64,000 nucleotides of DNA from a virus (IMGVR_UViG_3300048999_000166:1-64000), one strand, 5' to 3'; counted from the stretch's first letter, positions 15,089-22,149 are shown. Translations and numbers: made by a program. The notes: generated by a model from the letters alone, not told the origin.

Positions 15089-16138
15089 TCAGATCAGCTG
15101 CAGCCCGTGCAGCGCTTCGAGCACTCCGGCGTCGGTCTTCTCGACCTTGCCCGACAGCGTGTCGAACATGTTCCGCTCGACCCGCTGCGTCTCACCGCGC
15201 ACCGGGCGCTCGTGCTGGTCCCAGGTGTTGAACAGCTGCAGCACCCCGAACGCGTTGTCCTTCCAGGGCGCGACGCGCGGGTCGGTGTGCAGCATCGAGG
15301 TGAGCGCGTTGCGCTTGTTGTGCGCGGCGTTCTGGGCCAGCGGCGAGGACTCCTCGTCGACCGGAACCAGTACGCTGAGCACCTCCTTGAACTGCAGGTT
15401 CCCGATCTTTGCGCTGGTCAGCTGCCGCACCGCCGCCTCGAAGTTCTTCGAGGTCGACTCGATGATCTTCAGCGCATCGCGGGTCTGAGCGACCTTGTAG
15501 CCGGAGTTCGCGGTGTGCTTGAACTTCAGCGTGGTGCCCTCCTCGGTCAGAGCTGCGGACAGCGTGTTGTCGCAGACCGTCGCACCGATCGTGCGCTTGT
15601 AGGTCGTGGCGAGCGTTCCGTCGAACGAGGTGGCCGAGAGCAGGTTGGGCCGGTAGAGCACATCGTTGATGCTCTTGGTCTCCGGAACGCTGACCTCGGT
15701 CCACATCACCGCGCGGTTGCGCAGCAGACCCGCCGAAGAGATGATCAGATCGTCTGACAGCAGGCCCTGGATGTTCTCCAGCAGCCACTCCTTGAACTGG
15801 TGGGGCTTGTACCCCGCCTTGAACAGCCCGAGGGTCTCGTGTGTGTCGGACGTATCGATCGCCTGACGATCACGCTGCACCGCCCAGCGCAGCGGCTCAC
15901 CGCTCTCACCGAGATGGGTCATGTTCTCGTACGTCGCGGGCTTCTCGACCGCGACGCGCCGGGAGACGGCCTCCCAGTCGATCAAGCGACGCTCGACGTC
16001 GGCGTAGGGGATCGGGCCCGTGTAGTGGTTGGGCTCCGCGCCCTGGCTCGACTTGCGGTAGTGCCAGGCGTTGCCGCGCTCGGCAGTCATGCCGACCAGC
16101 ACGTTCTGGTTCAGCCACTGAGAGGTTTCCTTCGACAT
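15089..16138 (-). CDS. DUF932 (phage/plasmid-like) protein
   Basis: A 349-residue protein with features of the DUF932/TIGR03299 family found on phages and plasmids: an N-terminal Trp-rich region (LNQNVLVGMTAERGNAWHY), the central VCDNTLSAAL motif, FKHTANSGYKV and a late LLQLFNTWDQHERPV stretch. The biochemical role of the family is not known. It is the largest gene of this leftward block and has its own promoter region (16201-16230), so it may be strongly expressed early. Confidence 0.85.
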   Translation of the reverse strand: MSKETSQWLNQNVLVGMTAERGNAWHYRKSSQGAEPNHYTGPIPYADVERRLIDWEAVSRRVAVEKPATYENMTHLGESGEPLRWAVQRDRQAIDTSDTHETLGLFKAGYKPHQFKEWLLENIQGLLSDDLIISSAGLLRNRAVMWTEVSVPETKSINDVLYRPNLLSATSFDGTLATTYKRTIGATVCDNTLSAALTEEGTTLKFKHTANSGYKVAQTRDALKIIESTSKNFEAAVRQLTSAKIGNLQFKEVLSVLVPVDEESSPLAQNAAHNKRNALTSMLHTDPRVAPWKDNAFGVLQLFNTWDQHERPVRGETQRVERNMFDTLSGKVEKTDAGVLEALHGLQLI

Positions 16139-16200
16139 GGTCTGTGTCCTTTTGATCTAGTGAGTGTGGGTGTTAGTGCTGGTCGGGCCTTATGGAACCT

Positions 16201-16230
16201 ATCTTACCGGACTACGGGCGACTTCGCCAA
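16201..16230 (-). promoter_or_regulatory. Promoter for the DUF932 gene
   Basis: Minus strand: -35 TTGGCG (16225-16230), 18-bp spacer, -10 TAAGAT (16201-16206). The leader downstream contains CGACCAGC, shared with the leaders at 18.5 and 19.7 kb. Confidence 0.6.
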
Positions 16231-16243
16231 CTTGGTTTGAACT

Positions 16244-16492
16244 TCAGTCGACGTGGTTGTCGCGGTAGTCGTCCGGGTCCTGGTAGTACTCCGGGTCGTT
16301 GCGGTCGAGCTGCGGCACGGACACTTCGCCGGCCTCGATCAGGTCGCGGGCGGTGCGCCCGTAACTTCCTTGTAGGGACCAGGCGAGGCCAGTATCGACC
16401 AGCTCCTGGAACAACTCGACGGTCTCCTCGTCGGTGAGCATCGCGTGCTCGTAGTCGAGCAACCGGTTGTTGACGTCAACCATGTTCGACAT
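16244..16492 (-). CDS. Small acidic hypothetical protein
   Basis: An 82-residue acidic protein from ATG 16492 behind GAGAGGA. It reads LLDYEHAMLTDEETVELFQELVDTGLAWSLQGSYGRTARDLIEAGEV, a pattern common in short actinophage proteins of unknown function. An in-frame upstream ATG at 16510 has no better ribosome site. Confidence 0.75.
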   Translation of the reverse strand: MSNMVDVNNRLLDYEHAMLTDEETVELFQELVDTGLAWSLQGSYGRTARDLIEAGEVSVPQLDRNDPEYYQDPDDYRDNHVD

Positions 16493-16625
16493 CTCGGTTC
16501 TTCCTCTCAAGTTCTTTGATCTTGGTTTGCTGGAGTCGGACCAGCATGGTCAGTGCGAAGACCCAGAAGGTCAGCAGGTAGTTGACTCCTACCTGCGACC
16601 ACTCGGCCAGCTCGTGCAGGGTCAT
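16476..16625 (-). CDS. Single-TM miniprotein
   Basis: A 49-residue protein from ATG 16625 with an ATGA overlap with the upstream stop. A transmembrane segment (VNYLLTFWVFALTMLVRL) is followed by a charged cytoplasmic-type tail (KIKELERKNRDVEHG). The stop overlaps the next gene by 17 bases. Its position in an unbroken chain of overlapping genes supports it. Confidence 0.65.
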   Translation of the reverse strand: MTLHELAEWSQVGVNYLLTFWVFALTMLVRLQQTKIKELERKNRDVEHG

Positions 16626-16864
16626 GTCTTGTCTCCGTCCCGGTACCACTTCTCTCGCTCGTCCGCCCAGGCGATCAGCGATTCACCGAGCTGGCGAGCA
16701 GTCCGGGTGCCGTCGATGTTGATCTGGACGATGCGCCCGATGTGAACGTCGGGCCCATCGATGATGCGGGCTTGGAGGCTGAACGTGCGCGGTGACGGTC
16801 CGAGGGTGCGTAGCGCCATGTTGGTGAACGCACCCACTCGGGCGTAGAACGGCTTCTTGCTCAC
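16622..16864 (-). CDS. Hypothetical protein
   Basis: An 80-residue protein from GTG 16864 (GTGA overlap). Its beta-rich centre (RTFSLQARIIDGPDVHIGRIVQINIDG) is followed by a helix with Trp and charged residues. No family recognised. Confidence 0.65.
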   Translation of the reverse strand: MSKKPFYARVGAFTNMALRTLGPSPRTFSLQARIIDGPDVHIGRIVQINIDGTRTARQLGESLIAWADEREKWYRDGDKT

Positions 16865-17076
16865 TTCCTGGTCAACTCCCTCAGTACTTGATCCTTCTTG
16901 CCGGTGCCGGTGAAGCGCCGGCTCTCGCTGTTGGCGTAGGTGACGCCGCCCCGTACTGAGAACTCGATGAACACCCACCGCTTACCCTTGCGGGCGTTGA
17001 TCGTTCCCATGCCGGTCGTCACCTCCCACCCGTGCAGCCGGGCGACACCGAGGATCTCATCAGCCGCGCGTGCCAT
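16861..17076 (-). CDS. Hypothetical protein
   Basis: A 71-residue protein from ATG 17076, chosen for the GGAG seven bases upstream; ATG 17088 is an alternative that would overlap the preceding gene. It has a helix then beta strands (HGWEVTTGMGTINARKGKRWVFIEFSVRGGVTYA) and a basic end. It resembles small RNA- or DNA-binding folds only in general terms. Confidence 0.6.
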   Translation of the reverse strand: MARAADEILGVARLHGWEVTTGMGTINARKGKRWVFIEFSVRGGVTYANSESRRFTGTGKKDQVLRELTRK

Positions 17077-17078
17077 GG

Positions 17079-17372
17079 TCAGCTCCATCGATGTAGTGGG
17101 GCCAGATCGGGCGGGTGTTCGGAGTATCCGTCGGGGTACATCACGCTCGGTCCCATTAGCCAGTTGTCGAGCGTCGGCGGGCCAGCGGGCACCGGGTAGT
17201 CGATCGTGCTGAAACCGTCGAGCCACTCGGAGTGCGACATGTCGCTGCCCCAGTCGTTGAGGCCAGGCAGCTCGAACACCTCGCGGTACTCAGCCGCGGC
17301 CACCGCGTTGAGCGCGACGGCGTAGCGGGCCTGGATGTCACGGACGCGTTCGCTGTTGAGGTAGTAAGCCAT
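17079..17372 (-). CDS. Hypothetical protein
   Basis: A 97-residue protein behind a two-hairpin leader and an AAGGAG site. A helical N terminus (RVRDIQARYAVALNAVAAAEYREV) leads to a Pro/Trp/Tyr-rich C terminus. No family recognised. Confidence 0.65.
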   Translation of the reverse strand: MAYYLNSERVRDIQARYAVALNAVAAAEYREVFELPGLNDWGSDMSHSEWLDGFSTIDYPVPAGPPTLDNWLMGPSVMYPDGYSEHPPDLAPLHRWS

Positions 17373-17402
17373 GATCTTGTTCTCCTTGGCTGGGTTGCGA
17401 TC

Positions 17403-17441
17403 GGGCTGAACCGCCCGCGCCGCGCCCGGTCACACTCCGGG
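17403..17441 (-). promoter_or_regulatory. Two-hairpin leader (copy 3)
   Basis: Hairpin 1 CCCGG/CCGGG (17425-17441); hairpin 2 GGGC-GGTTCA-GCCC (17403-17416); then the Shine-Dalgarno and ATG 17372. Confidence 0.7.
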
Positions 17442-17464
17442 GGCGACGCTAGTGGTTCACCTCC

Positions 17465-17707
17465 TTACTTGATCAGCTCCTTCAGCTCTTCCTTGACCCG
17501 CTTGGCGACCGGGCCGCGCCAGTTGCGGGCGTTCGACAGGAAGTAGATGACGATCTCCTTCGCGTCGTCCTCCCCGAACTTGTCGTCGATCGCGGTCAGG
17601 TACTGCATCGCGTCGAGGTAGGGCACCGCTCCGAAGTAGACGTTGAGCCACTCGCGGGCGATCTCGTCGGCGATCTCGTGGATCGGGCGGACGTCGACTG
17701 CACTCAT
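17465..17707 (-). CDS. Hypothetical protein
   Basis: An 80-residue helical protein (IHEIADEIAREWLNVYFGAVPYLDAMQYL ... RVKEELKELIK) starting at ATG 17707 behind a two-hairpin leader. Repeats of similar length and style across this block suggest small host-interaction proteins. No family recognised. Confidence 0.65.
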   Translation of the reverse strand: MSAVDVRPIHEIADEIAREWLNVYFGAVPYLDAMQYLTAIDDKFGEDDAKEIVIYFLSNARNWRGPVAKRVKEELKELIK

Positions 17708-17728
17708 GATCTTGCCTCTCTGTTCGGT

Positions 17729-17769
17729 AGTCCCTGAGTGGACTATCGGCCGGGCGTGTCACTCGCCCG
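17729..17769 (-). promoter_or_regulatory. Two-hairpin leader (copy 4)
   Basis: Hairpin 1 CGGGCG/CGCCCG (17751-17769); hairpin 2 AGTCC-ACTCAG-GGACT (17729-17744), where the stem has changed on both sides compared with the GGGC/GCCC copies. Confidence 0.75.
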
Positions 17770-17783
17770 ACCTCCTAGATCAC

Positions 17784-18146
17784 TCAGGCCCACGGTCGCA
17801 GTTGCCTCGGTGCGAACGGGGTCATCACATCGTTCACGATCACTTCGTAGGTCACTCCCCGCTGCGGGTAGGCCGAGGCGATGTAGCGGGTCTCGGTGGC
17901 GATCTGCTCACGGTCGGTCGAGCTGACCGGGACCGCGCGGTAGAGGGTGCCCTTGTGACGGAGTCCGGTGGTGTAGTCGACAGTCAGTCGCCGCGTACGT
18001 TCGCGCTTGAGTCGCGTCACTCGACCGATCTGCGCGTTGATCGAGTCGTCGCTCAAGTAGCGGATCAGGTCCCCTTCGAGCGATCGCTCAGTGGTGCGGA
18101 TCGCCTCGTCAAGCTCGAAGTCGCTCCAGTCATCGAAAGCAGTCAT
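17784..18146 (-). CDS. Hypothetical protein
   Basis: A 120-residue protein with an acidic helical N terminus (FDDWSDFELDEAIRTTERSLEGDLIRYL), a basic middle (RLKRERTRRL) and a beta-rich C terminus ending GVTYEVIVNDV. It starts at ATG 18146 after a two-hairpin leader. No family recognised. Confidence 0.65.
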   Translation of the reverse strand: MTAFDDWSDFELDEAIRTTERSLEGDLIRYLSDDSINAQIGRVTRLKRERTRRLTVDYTTGLRHKGTLYRAVPVSSTDREQIATETRYIASAYPQRGVTYEVIVNDVMTPFAPRQLRPWA

Positions 18147-18167
18147 GATCTTTACCTCTCTTGATCC

Positions 18168-18216
18168 AGTCCTGAGTTGGACTACAGACCTACCGGGCTG
18201 GCAGTACCGGTAGGTC
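18168..18216 (-). promoter_or_regulatory. Two-hairpin leader (copy 5)
   Basis: Hairpin 1 is a 10-bp stem (18187-18216). Hairpin 2 is AGTCC-AACTCA-GGACT (18168-18183). Confidence 0.75.
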
Positions 18217-18227
18217 GACTAGCTCAC

Positions 18228-18464
18228 TCAGAGCAGGCGGCTCAGCTCTCGCTCGCCGGGGTTGTCATCGCGCGGGGCGACAACGGTGGTGTCCTCGGGA
18301 TTGCGGAACACGAATTGTCCGCGACCATTGATCACTCCGTGGGCGGAAACGACGGGCTTTCGAGTCTCGGTGGTGAGGGTCAAACCACTCACTCGCCAGT
18401 ACCCGGGCAACTCGGTAAAGGTCACGAGATCGCCGGTGCGGGGAAGAGATTCGATCTTGCTCAT
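18228..18464 (-). CDS. Small beta-rich hypothetical protein
   Basis: A 78-residue protein (TGDLVTFTELPGYWRVSGLTLTTETRKPVVSAHG), probably a small beta-barrel. It is the first gene after a predicted promoter and the GACCAGC leader. Function unknown. Confidence 0.65.
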   Translation of the reverse strand: MSKIESLPRTGDLVTFTELPGYWRVSGLTLTTETRKPVVSAHGVINGRGQFVFRNPEDTTVVAPRDDNPGERELSRLL

Positions 18465-18517
18465 CTTCTTGGTCCTTTTCGGCTGGGTGTTTGGGCTGGT
18501 CAGGCCCTATCGGAACT

Positions 18518-18547
18518 ATCATACCGTACAACCGACAAGCACGTCGG
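18518..18547 (-). promoter_or_regulatory. Promoter with GACCAGC leader
   Basis: Minus strand: CCGACG (18542-18547), 18-bp spacer, -10 TATGAT (18518-18523). Downstream comes a leader with TGACCAGCCC, matching the layout upstream of the DUF932 gene. Confidence 0.5.
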
Positions 18548-18602
18548 ATTGTTCCTGAAATGATCTAGCACTCAGTCAACTTGACGTAGGAGGTGTTGAC
18601 CT

Positions 18603-19058
18603 ATGGCGAAGACGCTCCCGATCGAGACCGCCGAGCGGGAAGATCTCATCATCGATCTTCACGGCCAACATCTCCCGTGGCGAGAGATCTCTCGGCGGGT
18701 GGGGCTGAGCCATGAGCGCTGCCGCCAGATCTTCCAAGCCGCTCGTGACCGCATTCCGGCCGAGCGGCTGAACGATCTGCGCGTCGATCACCATGAGCTG
18801 GCGTACCGCGCAATTCACGATCTGCTCCAGATGGCGGAGAACCCGCAGATCTCGCCGCGCACTCGGGCCGAGTGTTGGAACGCGATCCGCGGCTGGAGCG
18901 AGTCCGACCGCAAGCTCTACGGGGTAGACGCGCCGACGCGCCGCGAGATCACCGTGATCTCCGACGACGCGATCAGCAACGCCATCACCGAACTCAACCG
19001 CGAGATGTCCGCGCTCGACGCTCAGGCCCGCGAACTCGGCATCTCGGTCGACGCTTAG
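18603..19058 (+). CDS. HTH DNA-binding protein, small-terminase-like
   Basis: A 151-residue protein with a perfect TAGGAGG site, the only rightward gene in the 10-24 kb block. The N-terminal HTH reads LIIDLHGQHLPWREISRRVGLSHERCRQIF. The C-terminal half, RTRAECWNAIRGWSESDRKLYGVDAPTRREITV followed by an amphipathic helix, is the style seen in small terminase subunits (the '..RkLyGlDAPtr' segment). No other TerS candidate lies beside the large terminase at 26.5 kb. It could equally be a transcription regulator for the divergent leftward operon. Confidence 0.7.
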   Translation: MAKTLPIETAEREDLIIDLHGQHLPWREISRRVGLSHERCRQIFQAARDRIPAERLNDLRVDHHELAYRAIHDLLQMAENPQISPRTRAECWNAIRGWSESDRKLYGVDAPTRREITVISDDAISNAITELNREMSALDAQARELGISVDA

Positions 19059-19630
19059 ATCTCAGTCCGGCGGTTGCGGATCCGTTCGATCCGCGCCGTT
19101 GGGCTGACGTGGTTGAGGTAGGTCGCGGTCGTGTCCAGGTGGGTGTGCCCGAGCTGGTCTCGGATCTCCATCACCGGCACGCCCTCCTGTGCCCACTCGA
19201 CAGCCGCGGTGTGCCGCAGTCCGTGAGCGTGCACCCGCTTGTCCACGCCCGCCCGCGCCGCTACTCGTTTCATCATGGCGCGGACGTAGCTGGTCGAGAC
19301 GGGGCCGCCCTTGAGGGTGCAGAACAGGTGGCGACCGCGTAGCCCGTGGGCGCGCCGCACTTCGATCCAGCGCACGACGTGCACGAGTGCGCCGAGATCG
19401 ATGCCGACCGTCCGGGACTTGTCACCCTTACCGTGCAGCACCCGGACGCTGGCCGCGTCAGTGTCCACATCGGACACTTTCAGCGCCAGCGCCTCGGACA
19501 CCCGCAGCCCCGCTCCGTACATCACGGCGATCAGGGCTCGGTTGCGGACACCAGTCGGTGCTCGATCCGATGGAGCGAGCAGAATTGATCTTGCCTCTTC
19601 CCGGGTCAAGATCTCTACCGGGTACCTCAT
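19055..19630 (-). CDS. Minimal tyrosine recombinase (catalytic domain only)
   Basis: A 191-residue integrase/Xer-family enzyme. The catalytic residues are all visible: R43 in GAGLRVSEAL, K68 in HGKGDK, H136 and R139 in HAHGLRHT, H162 in LGHTHLDTT, nucleophile Y171 in ATYLNHV. The protein begins directly at the catalytic domain; the arm-binding and core-binding N-terminal domains of phage integrases (usually 100-180 residues more) are absent, and an SD and hairpin precede the ATG, so this is not an obvious truncation. It may be a dimer resolvase or an integrase relying on another DNA-binding factor. Its stop overlaps the convergent HTH gene. Confidence 0.9.
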   Translation of the reverse strand: MRYPVEILTREEARSILLAPSDRAPTGVRNRALIAVMYGAGLRVSEALALKVSDVDTDAASVRVLHGKGDKSRTVGIDLGALVHVVRWIEVRRAHGLRGRHLFCTLKGGPVSTSYVRAMMKRVAARAGVDKRVHAHGLRHTAAVEWAQEGVPVMEIRDQLGHTHLDTTATYLNHVSPTARIERIRNRRTEI

Positions 19631-19650
19631 GTTGATCTCCTTCGACGCCT

Positions 19651-19682
19651 AGAGTGTCGGATCCTCAGGGAACCGACACTCT
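19651..19682 (-). terminator. Hairpin in the recombinase leader
   Basis: A perfect 10-bp stem, AGAGTGTCGG/CCGACACTCT, with a 12-nt loop, about 20 bases upstream of the recombinase ATG. Without a U-tract it looks more like a 5'-UTR hairpin (control of translation or RNA stability) than a terminator. It replaces the hairpin 1/hairpin 2 pair of the neighbouring leaders. Confidence 0.55.
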
Positions 19683-19714
19683 ATTGGCGTCTTGGCTGGT
19701 CAGTGGCTGGGTGG

Positions 19715-19720
19715 ATCTTA
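19715..19720 (-). promoter_or_regulatory. Possible -10 element upstream of the recombinase
   Basis: Minus-strand TAAGAT is followed about 20 bases later by CTGACCAGCC, the layout of the promoters at 16.2 and 18.5 kb. The best -35 is TTGATC with a 19-bp spacer, so the assignment is weak. Confidence 0.4.
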
Positions 19721-19741
19721 GAAACGATACTCTATCCGTGA

Positions 19742-20362
19742 TCAACTGTCCTCGGCGTAGCGCCGTGCGGACCGGTGCGGCAGCGAGTCGGTAAGATCAA
19801 CTTGCACCGTCCAGGTCACCGCTTGGACCACCTGAGGCAGCTCGTCCAGTCGACGAGCGGCCTCACGGTACGCGTGCGCCAGCGTCGCGTACCGACGCTT
19901 GGTGGACAGTCCCCGATCGCGGTTGCCGTAGATCTCCCCGACCGCGATGTCATGCGCGTGCCGGTCGATCACTACCGCCTCAGCGTCCGTCGGATCGATG
20001 ATCGCCCGGAAGAAATTCCAGGTCTTCGAGTCGTCCGGCAGCACATCGAGCGGGTCCGCTCCGAGCATGATCCGCTCGGCCTTCCCGACCGCGTCGCGCA
20101 CCTGGCCGCGAACCTCGCCGGTAGCGAATGCTTCCCGAGCTAGTTTCACGTTGAAGGCCCAAGCTTTCTGGGGCGACAGAGCCGCGATCACTCCGGCCGC
20201 CGCCCGCGTGTTGCCCTCAGACATGAGGGTCGCCAGCTCGTTAGCGTGCGGGTACCACTGCCGGCCGCGGTCGATCTGCTCCGGGGTGGCCAGGTTCCAC
20301 GTGCTGATGATGTTTCGGACGTAGGTCTCGTGCTGTTCGTCGGTGGCGGTCGTCGGGATCAT
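19742..20362 (-). CDS. Helical protein with conserved VIDRHA motif, unknown function
   Basis: A 206-residue, mostly helical protein. Notable segments: VIAALSPQKAWAFNVKLAREAF, a KAERIMLG stretch, KTWNFFRAI, and AEAVVIDRHAHDIAVG. The order 'AALSP..N...A ... K...F...I ... VIDRHA' is reminiscent of helix-hairpin-helix DNA-glycosylase-like folds, with D as the possible key acid, but I cannot confirm the relation. It follows a two-hairpin leader and the CAAGACAACC iterons. Confidence 0.6.
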   Translation of the reverse strand: MIPTTATDEQHETYVRNIISTWNLATPEQIDRGRQWYPHANELATLMSEGNTRAAAGVIAALSPQKAWAFNVKLAREAFATGEVRGQVRDAVGKAERIMLGADPLDVLPDDSKTWNFFRAIIDPTDAEAVVIDRHAHDIAVGEIYGNRDRGLSTKRRYATLAHAYREAARRLDELPQVVQAVTWTVQVDLTDSLPHRSARRYAEDS

Positions 20363-20384
20363 GGTCTGTCTCCTCTGTACTCAC

Positions 20385-20428
20385 GGGCTGAACCGCCCGA
20401 GCGGTGCACCGACCAGGGCCGGTGCACC
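20385..20428 (-). promoter_or_regulatory. Two-hairpin leader (copy 6)
   Basis: Hairpin 1 GGTGCACCG/CGGTGCACC (20403-20428); hairpin 2 GGGC-GGTTCA-GCCC (20385-20398). Confidence 0.75.
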
Positions 20429-20457
20429 ACTCTCCGATGGTTCAGACAGCTTGCAAA

Positions 20458-20513
20458 GGTTGTCTTGTTGTGCAGAGGTTGTCTTGCTTGCAAAGGTTGT
20501 CTTGGTTGTCTTG
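20458..20513 (-). repeat. CAAGACAACC direct repeats (iteron-like)
   Basis: Four perfect copies of CAAGACAACC (plus-strand GGTTGTCTTG) at 20458, 20477, 20495 and 20504, spaced 19, 18 and 9 bp. The first and third are flanked by TTTGCAAG, giving an 18-bp unit. They lie just downstream of the AAA+ ATPase gene. Candidate binding array for a replication or regulatory protein. Confidence 0.75.
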
Positions 20514-20526
20514 CTAGATCAACAAC

Positions 20527-21648
20527 CTAGGCGGCCAGCGGTGGCGGGTCCAAGCCCACCGCGTCGCGGGAGTAGCCGCGTACCTGAGTGCCCTTCCAGT
20601 ACTGCCGTTCGGCATGCGCCTCGAACACGGCCAGTCCGTTAGCGAGCCCCATATCAGCGGACCGATCCGACTGCCACTCATCCATGATCGACGTACGCTG
20701 AGGCAGCGCCTCCAGCCTGACCAGGATCTCGGCGGTCGGCAGGAAGTCATCACCGTCAGTGAACGTCGCCTGAACGTTGGCGAGCAACTCTTCGAACGGG
20801 TCCAAGATCGCCTCGTCCTCAGGCGCCCACTTGCCTAGCGCGAACGTGTTCGCGGCCTTCTCGACACGCTCCGGCCACGCGTCACCCAGGTATCGGGCGA
20901 TCCGGAATAGGACCGTCCAGATCTCCTCTGCTCGGTTGGCGATGTCCTCTGACATCAATCCTTCGATCGGAATCGAGAGGATCGAGCTAGCGGCATTGCC
21001 ACCCCAACGGGTGAGACGCTCCCGGAGTGCCATGACTCGATCGTCATGCAACTCCGGGTTATACCGGGCGAGCCGAACGTCACGCGGCTTAGGTTCGAGG
21101 ATGATCGAAATCGACCTCGAACGGAGCGTATCGAACGGACCGTCGGGCATAAACCAGACACTCGCGTTCTTGCCATTGAGCACCATCGGCCCGAACGGGT
21201 CGAGCCGCTCGGCGACGCCACCGCGTACCTGAGTTACCTTCGCTCCACCGCGCCGGTATCCCATATTCAGGATGCCCTTCATGCGCAGCTTAGAGTTCGC
21301 GCCGCGCCCGAAGTGGGTGTCGATTTCATCGAACCCGAGCGTTGCGTGATCTTCGTTCATCATCGCCACGATGGACGGCGGACTAGGATCGCCGATCATC
21401 TCGCCGTTGAAGCTCAGCGCGATGGTCAACTCGGTGGCCAGGGACTTACCGGCGCCCGGTTGCTTCGATCCGAAGTACAGCCGCGGCGTGACGCGGGGCA
21501 GCAATCGCCCATCGTTGTCGCGTAGGTGGGTGTGCATAGCCCACAGAGTCGACACCACATAGGCCGAATCATTCGGCATGTGCATAAACTCGCGGTACAC
21601 CCGCTCTACCTGATTGGCCAGGAGTTGATCCTGGGTGAACTTTCTCAT
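20527..21648 (-). CDS. AAA+ ATPase, DUF3631-like
   Basis: A 373-residue protein from ATG 21648. Walker A is GSKQPGAGKS (60-69) and the Walker B region is LGFDEIDTHFG (105-113). A conserved DTLRSRSISIILEPK segment follows, typical of DUF3631-type ATPases found in mycobacterial and phage primase-helicase-like proteins. It may load or act as a helicase at a secondary origin; the iterons just downstream fit such a role. It is preceded by a leader and a good promoter (21738-21766). Confidence 0.8.
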   Translation of the reverse strand: MRKFTQDQLLANQVERVYREFMHMPNDSAYVVSTLWAMHTHLRDNDGRLLPRVTPRLYFGSKQPGAGKSLATELTIALSFNGEMIGDPSPPSIVAMMNEDHATLGFDEIDTHFGRGANSKLRMKGILNMGYRRGGAKVTQVRGGVAERLDPFGPMVLNGKNASVWFMPDGPFDTLRSRSISIILEPKPRDVRLARYNPELHDDRVMALRERLTRWGGNAASSILSIPIEGLMSEDIANRAEEIWTVLFRIARYLGDAWPERVEKAANTFALGKWAPEDEAILDPFEELLANVQATFTDGDDFLPTAEILVRLEALPQRTSIMDEWQSDRSADMGLANGLAVFEAHAERQYWKGTQVRGYSRDAVGLDPPPLAA

Positions 21649-21675
21649 GATCGATTTCCTCTTGGCTGGAGCATT

Positions 21676-21717
21676 GGGCTGTACCGCCCGAGCACGGCAG
21701 GGTCGCATTCCCTGCCG
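21676..21717 (-). promoter_or_regulatory. Two-hairpin leader (copy 7)
   Basis: Hairpin 1 CGGCAGGG/CCCTGCCG (21695-21717); hairpin 2 GGGC-GGTACA-GCCC (21676-21689). Confidence 0.75.
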
Positions 21718-21737
21718 CACTCCCTAGGCACAGTTCA

Positions 21738-21766
21738 ATTGTAGCCTATTACTGACTCACAGTCGA
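21738..21766 (-). promoter_or_regulatory. Promoter for the AAA+ ATPase gene
   Basis: Minus strand: TCGACT (21761-21766), 17-bp spacer, TACAAT (21738-21743; five of six match to TATAAT). The transcript would start just before hairpin 1 of the leader. Confidence 0.65.
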
Positions 21767-21840
21767 CCGGTCGCTTGCAAGAAGCCACCGACCAGGCCGA
21801 CCATCCAGAATGACGCCACGTAAGCGATATCCCACCTCAT
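21757..21840 (-). CDS. 27-residue membrane miniprotein
   Basis: ATG 21840 lies two bases after the upstream stop. The product RWDIAYVASFWMVGLVGGFL plus a short polar tail is a single membrane-spanning helix. The ribosome site is weak (GGAACGG is distant) and it overlaps the promoter region of the next gene, so it could be spurious. Confidence 0.35.
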   Translation of the reverse strand: MRWDIAYVASFWMVGLVGGFLQATGRL

Positions 21841-21842
21841 GA

Positions 21843-22127
21843 TCAAACCGCCGTTCCGGGGTACTGAACGGCGCTGGTCACGTAAGCGGGCGCGCTCTCC
21901 ATCACGAATTCCTTGCCAACGTCACCTACTGGGTGCAGCAGGCTGGACAACAGGTGGACTTTGAGCATTCCCATTCCGACGCTCACCTTGAGAAAGGTGC
22001 GGACGCCGTCGTGGTAGGTATCCACCCAGAACCGCTTCATATCGGTCTCAGCGTGGTGCAGCTTGCCGTGTGCGGGGTGCGCCGGGTGAAGATTGGCGCG
22101 CTGCATACGGGCAACGGTGCGGTTCAT
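21843..22127 (-). CDS. Hypothetical protein
   Basis: A 94-residue His-rich protein from ATG 22127 behind GAGGAG (GTG 22136 is too close to that site). It has NRTVARMQRANLHPAHPAHGKLHHAETDMKRF, then a beta-rich part. No family recognised. Confidence 0.65.
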   Translation of the reverse strand: MNRTVARMQRANLHPAHPAHGKLHHAETDMKRFWVDTYHDGVRTFLKVSVGMGMLKVHLLSSLLHPVGDVGKEFVMESAPAYVTSAVQYPGTAV

Positions 22128-22149
22128 CTGGATCACTCCTCATCGGTAC

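Noticed and set aside
19055-19741. Phage attachment site (attP) next to the recombinase
   Set aside because: No clear core with arm repeats and no tRNA-like overlap was found; the visible inverted repeat at 19651-19682 fits a leader hairpin.
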